The notes beneath the pieces were generated by a model. That model was given only the letters and a program-made list of their open reading frames with translations. It ran no database searches and was not told where the DNA came from. DNA of 21,354 bases from a virus. The stretch covers positions 1-21,354 of IMG/VR virus record IMGVR_UViG_3300018405_001117. One strand, given 5' to 3'. A program made the translations under genes and the position numbers. Shown piece after piece: positions 1 to 6,015 of this stretch (positions are counted from its first letter, which is position 1; each line of letters starts with the position of its first letter).

Positions 1-1551
1 ATTTAAATCTTTAATTAAATCAAACATTAAATCTATTATTTTTGAATTATCATTTCCATTAAATATTGAATAGTTTAACGTTGAATCATAATCCCTTAAT
101 TCATATAGTCCATTTACAATAAAATCATAATTCCCAATAACTGAGTGGTACAATTTAGCTAAATCATATCTCATATCTCCATGAATTGAAAATTCTCCAT
201 ATTCTCCTCTTGGATCGATAATTTTTAAACTTTCTCCTTCAATATCATACATCATATTTCCAAAGAATAAATCTCCATGTAAAATAACTAAATTATCAAT
301 ATTAACATCAGATGATATTTCATCCACTCTTTTTAAAATTTTATCCAAATGATAAATTGGGTTATCGTAAAATTGTCCATTTATAACATATTCTTTATGT
401 GGGAACATATCTATAATCTGACCAACACGTTGTTTTGTTTTTTCTCTCAGCATTTTAATATTGGCTTGAATTAATTTGTTTTTATTCTCTTTATAAAATT
501 GCTCTTTGTTTTTAATGTTTCTTGTATCTAAAAAGTATTTATGAATATTGTCAAAAATTAAATTCCAACTATAAAAATCTGGTAGGTTATACATGAATAA
601 TTCTTGTAAAGGAGTGGAATCAATATATCCCATTACATAATTGGCACCTTCATTACATTCAATTTTATTATTAAAATCATAAGTTATTGGTGTGTACTTG
701 TGCATTTGTGATGGAATTCTTTGATACCATAAAAACTCATTTGATATTTTTTTAGGATTTTTAATGCTGCTCTTTCTAACTTTTAATTCATTAATATCAT
801 TATCAATTAATTCAATTTTATTAAACTCTCTAACAACTTGTAATTTACTTTTATTTAGATCGGATAATACCCCAAAATCTAAATAATCATTATTATAGAT
901 GCCTTTAACTGTATTATAATAAACATATTCACTTAAAAATATACTAAATTCTAACTCCTCATTATTATCAATAAAATGTTCAACATCATAGAAACCAAAA
1001 ATGTTTTTTAATTGTTTAACAACAGAGAAATTATAAATACCAATTACGTTTTTGTTTGTAGGAGGTTGCTCTTTAGGTTTATCATAAAAATCAACAATTT
1101 CATTTTTATCATTTAATTGAATCATACACCATCTTTCATAATCATCAACTTCATTATAAACAATAAAATCTTCAGAGTAATCGAATGTTAATGAATCATA
1201 TAAGATAATATCTCCTAAAACAATTAATAGTGATGCATCATCATCTAATATTGCATCAAGACCTTTATGAATTGCGTGTCCTAATCCTAACAATCCACCT
1301 TGTCTTACAAATCTAATTTTAATATTGTCTTCTTTTAGAAACACTTTCGTTACATAATCAATTATTTTGTCATATTTATATTCAACAATTATAATAACTT
1401 CATCAAACTCTTCTTTGATAAACCATTCTAATAAATGACCTATAATTGGTTTATTATTAAAAGGCAACATAGGTTTCGGATGATTATCAGTTAAAGATAA
1501 CATCCTACTTCCTCTACCTGCTGCTGGTATCATACCAATTTTTTTACCCAT
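1..1551 (-). CDS. Bifunctional nucleotidyltransferase / APH-fold small-molecule kinase (3' end outside window)
   Basis: The frame is open from the ATG at 1551 to the window edge (517 codons, no stop), so the gene is truncated by the window. Residues 1-235 are a sugar-nucleotide-type nucleotidyltransferase: the G-x-G-x-R loop is PAAGRGSRM (residues 9-17), followed by PKPMLP with Lys26, and the metal-binding Asp114 lies in VLGD. Residues from about 260 onward match the aminoglycoside/choline-kinase fold: HGD at 425-427 (catalytic Asp427), Asn432 and IDPRG with Asp446. This order is typical of capsule-locus enzymes that phosphorylate a small compound and couple it to a nucleotide (LicC plus LicA is a two-gene analogue). 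Substrate and nucleotide are unknown. The start overlaps the upstream HAD gene by 8 nt and has GGGGAG 7 nt before the ATG. Family call is firm; role in a phage is inference. Confidence 0.85.
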   Translation of the reverse strand, partial: MGKKIGMIPAAGRGSRMLSLTDNHPKPMLPFNNKPIIGHLLEWFIKEEFDEVIIIVEYKYDKIIDYVTKVFLKEDNIKIRFVRQGGLLGLGHAIHKGLDAILDDDASLLIVLGDIILYDSLTFDYSEDFIVYNEVDDYERWCMIQLNDKNEIVDFYDKPKEQPPTNKNVIGIYNFSVVKQLKNIFGFYDVEHFIDNNEELEFSIFLSEYVYYNTVKGIYNNDYLDFGVLSDLNKSKLQVVREFNKIELIDNDINELKVRKSSIKNPKKISNEFLWYQRIPSQMHKYTPITYDFNNKIECNEGANYVMGYIDSTPLQELFMYNLPDFYSWNLIFDNIHKYFLDTRNIKNKEQFYKENKNKLIQANIKMLREKTKQRVGQIIDMFPHKEYVINGQFYDNPIYHLDKILKRVDEISSDVNIDNLVILHGDLFFGNMMYDIEGESLKIIDPRGEYGEFSIHGDMRYDLAKLYHSVIGNYDFIVNGLYELRDYDSTLNYSIFNGNDNSKIIDLMFDLIKDLN

Positions 1552-1921
1552 AATATTTCTCCCCATTTTTAATAAAATCATCCATTAAAACAGATCGATC
1601 ATCAATGTAATAAGTTCCTAAAGGTTTACCAAAAATTAGCTCATCATATGGAACTTCATATTTTTTTAACCATTGTTTTGTAATATCGCCAACAGCATTT
1701 TCAACCTTTTTTACATCATTATTCATAGTTTTCATATGTCTTGCTGTATGAATAATAATATAATGACCTAGCTCATGTAATATTTTCATATGATTAATAA
1801 TCTCAACATTAGGCTTAACATTTGAATATTCTTCTTTTGGAGTTCCTTTAGGTTTTTCGACACATATTGTTCCATCTAAATCAAAAACAAATGTTTTATT
1901 TTCCTGTGCTTCCAAATCCAT
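1544..1921 (-). CDS. HAD-superfamily phosphatase (capsule/sugar-phosphate type)
   Basis: A 125-residue HAD hydrolase without a large cap domain. Motif I is FDLDGT (nucleophile Asp14, acid/base Asp16), motif II is the Thr of HTAR, motif III is the Lys of FGKP and motif IV is YIDDR. The frame is open further upstream to 1978, but the ATG at 1921 is preceded by AGAGGAG at good spacing and begins just before motif I, so I use it. It overlaps the 3' end of the dUTPase gene by 26 nt, and the following nucleotidyltransferase/kinase gene starts inside its stop region, so the two are almost certainly co-translated. HAD phosphatases of this size sit beside nucleotidyltransferases in bacterial capsule loci, which suggests it dephosphorylates an intermediate of the same compound. 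The substrate is unknown. Confidence 0.85.
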   Translation of the reverse strand: MDLEAQENKTFVFDLDGTICVEKPKGTPKEEYSNVKPNVEIINHMKILHELGHYIIIHTARHMKTMNNDVKKVENAVGDITKQWLKKYEVPYDELIFGKPLGTYYIDDRSVLMDDFIKNGEKYYG

Positions 1922-2300
1922 TATCTCCTCTCGAAGTAGTTTCATTGACAAAAGTAGGAATAACAATAGGTACAACAATCAATTGTCCAATTCTATCGTT
2001 TTTATTAACTACATAAGGCTCTGACGTGTTGTTAATAACGATTGCGTGGCATTCTCCTCTATAACTAGAATCTATAGGAGCCATTTCACATGAAATTCCT
2101 TTTGAAGAAAGTCCACTTCTAGGACCAACAAAAGCTGCAAAACCTTCTGGTAATTCTAATCCAAATCCTAGTGGGATTTTTTGTGTTCGATGAGGAGGAA
2201 TAACTGTATCCAACATTGAGAACACATCAGCTCCTGCATCATTACTATAAGCTCGAGTTGGTTTATTTCTATGCCCAAAATCAATTAATTTAATTTCCAT
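1896..2300 (-). CDS. dut: dUTP diphosphatase (dUTPase)
   Basis: A trimeric-type dUTPase of 134 residues with all five family motifs in order: SNDAGADVF (motif 1), PRSGLSSKG (2), APIDSSYRGE (3), NKNDRIGQL (4) and SRGDNGFGSTGK (5). It hydrolyses dUTP to dUMP and pyrophosphate, keeping uracil out of phage DNA and supplying dUMP. The D-x-x-Y of motif 3, including the Tyr that excludes thymine, argues for dUTPase rather than dCTP deaminase. GGAGG lies 9 nt upstream of the ATG. It begins 1 nt after the stop of the thymidylate synthase-family gene, and its 3' end is overlapped by the HAD gene. Confidence 0.96.
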   Translation of the reverse strand: MEIKLIDFGHRNKPTRAYSNDAGADVFSMLDTVIPPHRTQKIPLGFGLELPEGFAAFVGPRSGLSSKGISCEMAPIDSSYRGECHAIVINNTSEPYVVNKNDRIGQLIVVPIVIPTFVNETTSRGDNGFGSTGK

Positions 2301-2301
2301 A

Positions 2302-3132
2302 TTATTTTTCCTCCGTTATAATTCCGAATTGTTTACATAAAGCAACAGTAAAATCTCTAACCTCTTTGGTTGTACCTACTTTATAAGCCTCAATCATATT
2401 GTATAACTGGCTTGACATTTCTAATAATTTTACACCATCAATTTTATAATTTACTTCATAACCATCTTCTCTATTGAGGAGAGAATTAGTAATGTTTTCA
2501 GAGTCTCTAATATACATATGTAATGAAGTTGCGAAATGACTATATTCTCCTGCTTCTATTTTTAATTTTTTAGCAAGAGCTTGTTGTAATGTAGTAAAAT
2601 AAAAAATATCGTATGGAGTACCAGTCCATATATCATTCGATCTCATCATAGTGGTCATAATTAATTTATTTTTTCTAATCATAAATTGTAATGCAATTGT
2701 ACACTGTTCATCTTTCGTTATTTTTGCCTTCCCATCAGGAACATTAATATTAATTACAGCACGTCTAGAAGTTGGGTCTTCTGATAAAATATCATAAACT
2801 AAATCCATTTGATTGAAATGATGTTTACGTTGAATAATATACCCATACGCTGAATTGTTGGTATATAAATCATCTGATAGTTTTTCCCATATTTTTCCAT
2901 ATTTAGAGATAAATGATGTCTCATTCGATCCTGCTCCATACCAAATCATCTCTCCTAGATAATAAGGTAAAGAAAAATTCTCTCTAATACTTAAAATATT
3001 TTCACTAGGATCTTCAATTGTAAAAGCGACATTAGTTAATTCGAAAGTTCCGTTTACTTCTTCGCTGTGATTGCTTAAAAGTAGTTTTGCATAGTACGAC
3101 CATGCATCGTTGATAGATTTAAAATATAACAT
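2302..3132 (-). CDS. Thymidylate synthase-family enzyme, predicted dCMP hydroxymethylase
   Basis: A 276-residue member of the thymidylate synthase (TS) family. Landmarks align to E. coli TS with a constant offset of two: catalytic Cys144 (TS C146), Arg164-Ser165 (R166-S167), Asp167 (D169), Gly171 and Pro173 (G173, P175), His205 and Tyr207 (H207, Y209). Glu61 matches TS E58. At the position of TS Asn177, which selects dUMP over dCMP, this protein has Asp175 (GTPYDIFYF). Asp there is the hallmark of T4 gp42 dCMP hydroxymethylase, and the stretches DPTSRRAVI, MRSNDIWTG and SLHMYIRD also read like gp42. The usual TS C-terminal PxxVAI is absent. Automated annotation would probably say thymidylate synthase; I favour a dCMP-acting hydroxymethylase. 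It overlaps the upstream kinase gene by 1 nt (TAATG). Confidence 0.8.
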   Translation of the reverse strand: MLYFKSINDAWSYYAKLLLSNHSEEVNGTFELTNVAFTIEDPSENILSIRENFSLPYYLGEMIWYGAGSNETSFISKYGKIWEKLSDDLYTNNSAYGYIIQRKHHFNQMDLVYDILSEDPTSRRAVININVPDGKAKITKDEQCTIALQFMIRKNKLIMTTMMRSNDIWTGTPYDIFYFTTLQQALAKKLKIEAGEYSHFATSLHMYIRDSENITNSLLNREDGYEVNYKIDGVKLLEMSSQLYNMIEAYKVGTTKEVRDFTVALCKQFGIITEEK

Positions 3133-3644
3133 TATTTATCTAACGCTCCTTCAATAAAATTAATAATTTCTTTTGATGTTAATTTGCTAACATCTACATA
3201 GTAGATATTATTTAAGATTACAAGATTATATTTACTATATCTTGTAAAAAAATATTTCGAAAATTCAAAATAATCATTTGATTCTAATACACGCTCAAAA
3301 TTTAAATTATGGTCTTTTTCAGCGTTTCTATTTTTAATTCTATCAACTAATAAATCATTGTCACTAGAAAATAAAACAAAATAGATTGTGTTTGGGTCCG
3401 AGAAAGTTTCTACTAAATCACTATCATTTATTTTTGATTCTCTTTTATAAACACGTGGATAAATCATTTCTCCTAGGCTAAATCTATCGATAATTCTTTT
3501 ATCACCATCTAATAAATCTAAATGATATTTTAAATCATTTTCTGTTTCTGATGAGCTGTGAAAATATTCATATCCTTTTTCTACGAAGTGTTTTGCAATT
3601 GTTGATTTTCCTGTACCTTTAGCACCTTCAAGAACAATATTCAT
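3132..3644 (-). CDS. P-loop deoxynucleoside/deoxynucleotide kinase
   Basis: A 170-residue P-loop kinase. The Walker A motif is GAKGTGKST (residues 7-15), followed by the IDRFS segment typical of thymidylate and deoxynucleoside kinases, and a basic lid-like region around RIKNRNAEKDH. Such enzymes phosphorylate (d)NMPs or deoxynucleosides for phage DNA synthesis. Being first in the operon with the TS/hydroxymethylase-like gene makes a dNMP kinase for the product of that enzyme attractive, but substrate specificity cannot be read from the sequence. The ATG is preceded by AAAGGAGATG-type spacing (AGGAG 8 nt upstream) and lies just downstream of a strong promoter. Confidence 0.8.
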   Translation of the reverse strand: MNIVLEGAKGTGKSTIAKHFVEKGYEYFHSSSETENDLKYHLDLLDGDKRIIDRFSLGEMIYPRVYKRESKINDSDLVETFSDPNTIYFVLFSSDNDLLVDRIKNRNAEKDHNLNFERVLESNDYFEFSKYFFTRYSKYNLVILNNIYYVDVSKLTSKEIINFIEGALDK

Positions 3645-3667
3645 TCTATCATCTCCTTTATAATTAT

Positions 3668-3696
3668 ATTATATACTAATTTAAAGCAAATGTAAA
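3668..3696 (-). promoter_or_regulatory. Conserved phage promoter P1 (kinase/hydroxymethylase operon)
   Basis: On the minus strand: TTTACA at 3696-3691, a 17-nt spacer, then TATAAT at 3673-3668 inside GTATATAATATAATTATA. It matches the sigma-A consensus apart from one base in the -35 box and is nearly identical to three other promoters in the window. The start codon at 3644 lies about 24 nt downstream of the -10 box. Confidence 0.85.
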
Positions 3697-3724
3697 TGAG
3701 AAATTGCAATAATTTCCCATTTAC
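3692..3724 (-). terminator. Hairpin terminator overlapping promoter P1
   Basis: A 14-bp stem with one G-U pair and a 5-nt loop, beginning 10 nt after the stop codon of the PQ-loop gene. On the minus strand only a weak T-rich tail follows, while the plus strand has a long T run (3725-3740), so it may act in both directions or be a weak leftward terminator. Its 3' arm runs into the -35 box of promoter P1, so termination and re-initiation share the same bases. Confidence 0.55.
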
Positions 3725-3734
3725 TTCATTTTTT

Positions 3735-4013
3735 TTATTTAAATAGTAAAACTAAGATTAACATTATGATAGCGCATGCTGCGTTAAATCCTTGGGCAAT
3801 CAATCCTTGCTTGCTTTTTAGGTTCTCATATTTAATTAATCCTAATTGTTGTAAGAAAAATCCAGTACATGCAATCGATAGTAAAATCCAGAAAAGTACA
3901 CTTTGTCCTTGAACATTTTGTGTTGTAACTGTTGTGTAAATCTGAGGAATATAACTAATCATTAACATAGCGGTACTGATCATAGCGGCTGTTTCTAACA
4001 TAAATTTTTTCAT
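3735..4013 (-). CDS. PQ-loop (SemiSWEET-like) membrane protein
   Basis: A 92-residue protein with three predicted membrane helices (about residues 7-27, 38-57 and 70-91). The end of helix 1 carries the PQ motif in SYIPQIYTT, followed by a polar loop and an aromatic second helix. That is the layout of the half-size SWEET/MtN3 transporters, which dimerise to move sugars or other small solutes. It overlaps the preceding small gene as ATGA and has GGAG about 10 nt upstream. The role in a phage is unknown; changing host solute transport during infection is a guess. Confidence 0.75.
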   Translation of the reverse strand: MKKFMLETAAMISTAMLMISYIPQIYTTVTTQNVQGQSVLFWILLSIACTGFFLQQLGLIKYENLKSKQGLIAQGFNAACAIIMLILVLLFK

Positions 4014-4312
4014 TTTTCAAATCTCCATAATTCAACTTTTTCTATTTTTAATCTTGATTCCAAAATCCTTAAATAACTTCTCATATGAATAAGTTGCTCT
4101 AATAAAACATTATATGGAACGCTTGGTTCAAATCCTAGGTATTCATTCACATTAATATTATTTTCTCGAGCATAATCCCAGTTTTTTAACATTTCTTTTA
4201 GACCATCTAATCTAATTTTAAGTTGATAGTACTCTGCAACTAATCTGCTCTTATAACTGGAACTCATCATTAAATCTTTAGTGTACTCTAATCTTATATC
4301 TTTAGAAATCAT
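4010..4312 (-). CDS. Small helical protein of unknown function
   Basis: A 100-residue charged protein, predicted largely alpha-helical with coiled-coil tendency at both ends (residues about 15-45 and 68-95) and a short hydrophobic LGFEPSVPYN link between. The pattern of an N-terminal EY-x-L-x-x-R helix and a C-terminal LL-EQL-x-x-M-x-x-YL helix resembles a small protein family widespread in phages (named after a crAss-like phage gene), but I hold this only loosely. The frame also has ATGs at 4324 and 4318; I chose 4312 because GAGG lies 6 nt before it, inside the 3' end of nrdF, which it overlaps. Its stop overlaps the PQ-loop start, so it is translationally coupled on both sides. Confidence 0.6.
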   Translation of the reverse strand: MISKDIRLEYTKDLMMSSSYKSRLVAEYYQLKIRLDGLKEMLKNWDYARENNINVNEYLGFEPSVPYNVLLEQLIHMRSYLRILESRLKIEKVELWRFEK

Positions 4313-5309
4313 AATCATCCTCATCCATAGCTTCCGCTTGTCCCATTAAATATCCAGATCCTACTTGTGAAAAGAAATCATGGTTTGTTGTATCAGTGGA
4401 CAATCCATTTAGAACAATTGGATTTACTAATTCAACATTGCCTTCTTCGTAATAAGATTCAAATCCTAAATTTTGAAGGGCTTTATTTGCATTATATTTT
4501 ACAAAAGTGTTTACTTCTTCTGTCCACCCTACTTGGTCATAAACCTCTTTTGTATATTTTATTTCATTCTCCATTAATTTAAATAATAAATCATAAACCC
4601 ATTTTTCTAATTCTTTTTGCTCATCTTCAGGAAGTTCGTTAAAACCTAATTGAAATTTATATCCAAGATATGTCCCATGAACTGACTCATCTCTAATGAT
4701 AAGCTTAATAATTTCAGCTACGTTTTCTAATTTATTATTTCCTAAATACCATAGTGGAGTAAAGAATCCTGAATAGAACAAAAATGATTCTAGAAATACA
4801 GAAGCTGCCTTCTTCTGGAGTGGACTTCCGCTTTGATAGATTTCATTAATAACTTTAGCTTTAAATTGTAGGCTTTCATTATTGTTTCCCCATTCGAAAA
4901 TATTTTCAATTTCTTTATTGTTATTTAATGAAATAAAAATAGTAGAATATGATTTTGCATGAACAGATTCCATAAATAATATATTGTTCAATACAGCTTC
5001 TTCTTGTTGAGTTCTTACATCATTTCGCATAACGTTTGCGCCTTCTTCAGATTGCAAGGTATCTAATAATGTTAACCCAACAAACGCCTTATTAATAACG
5101 TCACGTTCATTATTTGTTAATTGACGCCAATCATCCAAGTCATTTGAAACAGGAACACGAGTGTCTAACCAGAATTGCTCCACTAATTTCAACCATGTAG
5201 CTTGATCTACTGCATCCTCAATTTTGTTCCAATCAATTGCTTTATAATAAAGAATATCATTAACGTCTAACTTCGAAACTGGAATATGATTAAAATGTTT
5301 TTGTTTCAT
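4302..5309 (-). CDS. nrdF: Class Ib ribonucleotide reductase beta subunit NrdF
   Basis: The 335-residue small subunit that holds the dimetal-tyrosyl radical cofactor for aerobic ribonucleotide reduction. Metal ligands are visible: Asp83, Glu114, His117, Glu174, Glu208 and His211, with the radical Tyr121 in ESVHAKSY. The C-terminal DEDDYDF is the tail that docks on NrdE. Length is normal for NrdF. An AAGGAG site lies 9 nt before the ATG. Unusually, nrdF is not next to nrdE: it follows the anaerobic nrdD-nrdG genes, with nrdE and nrdI in the preceding operon. A possible promoter of its own lies over the end of nrdG. Confidence 0.96.
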   Translation of the reverse strand: MKQKHFNHIPVSKLDVNDILYYKAIDWNKIEDAVDQATWLKLVEQFWLDTRVPVSNDLDDWRQLTNNERDVINKAFVGLTLLDTLQSEEGANVMRNDVRTQQEEAVLNNILFMESVHAKSYSTIFISLNNNKEIENIFEWGNNNESLQFKAKVINEIYQSGSPLQKKAASVFLESFLFYSGFFTPLWYLGNNKLENVAEIIKLIIRDESVHGTYLGYKFQLGFNELPEDEQKELEKWVYDLLFKLMENEIKYTKEVYDQVGWTEEVNTFVKYNANKALQNLGFESYYEEGNVELVNPIVLNGLSTDTTNHDFFSQVGSGYLMGQAEAMDEDDYDF

Positions 5310-5346
5310 TTTTATAAAACTCCTTTTTTATTTTTTATATATATTC

Positions 5347-5376
5347 ATTATAACACATTTGTTTTAAATAGTACAA
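5347..5376 (-). promoter_or_regulatory. Possible nrdF promoter
   Basis: On the minus strand: TTGTAC at 5376-5371, an 18-nt spacer and TATAAT at 5352-5347, just upstream of nrdF and overlapping the nrdG stop. It lacks the GTATATAATATA signature of the four main promoters. It could let NrdF be made apart from the anaerobic enzymes, but may be a chance match in AT-rich DNA. Confidence 0.35.
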
Positions 5377-5998
5377 CACTATTTCTTTCAATACTCTTTT
5401 TAACATCTATGATACGTTGGTTATCACTACCTCTGAACACCGGAGGAGCTATGTCATCTCGGTATTCGGTAATGAATTGACCATCCATTAAAACATCTAT
5501 GTTATTTAATAACTGTATTCTAGGATCGTTAGGTTCTAACTGCATAAGAGCCTCAAATGTATAACCAGTATAAGACCATATAGTTTTATCAGGATAGTTC
5601 TCTTTAATCTTGTTAGTTAGGTCTAATAATCTGGGGGAATTAAGCATTGGCTCTCCCCCACATAATGTTATACCATCTAAATTCTTTTTGGACATATCAC
5701 TCATTATCAACTTTTCTAACTCGTCATCATATAATTTACCATAACGTTTATTTTGAGCCAACACATTAAAACATTCTTTACAATCGAATGGGCAACCAGA
5801 TACATATATTGTGCATCTAATACCTTCTCCATCTAGAGATTGAAATCGTTTATAATCAGCAACTCTAGTTTCTTCTAATGGAATTAGTTTCCACTTTAAG
5901 CTTCGTTCATTCATAAATTTAATTCTCTTTTGTCTGATAGCTTCGACTTTACCCCATTCTTCAAATGTTAAATCATATCTATCGTTGGCCTTCATCAT
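5348..5998 (-). CDS. nrdG: Anaerobic ribonucleotide reductase activase NrdG
   Basis: A radical-SAM activase that installs the glycyl radical on NrdD. The iron-sulfur motif is CPFDCKEC (C-x3-C-x2-C), followed by CGGEP for SAM binding. At about 216 residues it is longer than the usual ~155, owing to an N-terminal extension of some 50 residues (DRYDLTFEEWGKV onwards). The frame also allows a TTG start at 6007; I prefer the ATG at 5998, though neither has a strong ribosome site. It follows nrdD by a few nucleotides, as expected for the activase pair. Confidence 0.93.
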   Translation of the reverse strand: MMKANDRYDLTFEEWGKVEAIRQKRIKFMNERSLKWKLIPLEETRVADYKRFQSLDGEGIRCTIYVSGCPFDCKECFNVLAQNKRYGKLYDDELEKLIMSDMSKKNLDGITLCGGEPMLNSPRLLDLTNKIKENYPDKTIWSYTGYTFEALMQLEPNDPRIQLLNNIDVLMDGQFITEYRDDIAPPVFRGSDNQRIIDVKKSIERNSVVLFKTNVL

Positions 5999-6015
5999 AT
6001 TTATCAACTTACTTT

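Noticed and set aside
1922-1978. N-terminal hydrophobic extension of the HAD frame
   Set aside because: It overlaps the dUTPase coding end further, and the ATG at 1921 has the strong ribosome site; the hydrophobic run is an out-of-frame shadow of dUTPase, not a signal peptide.
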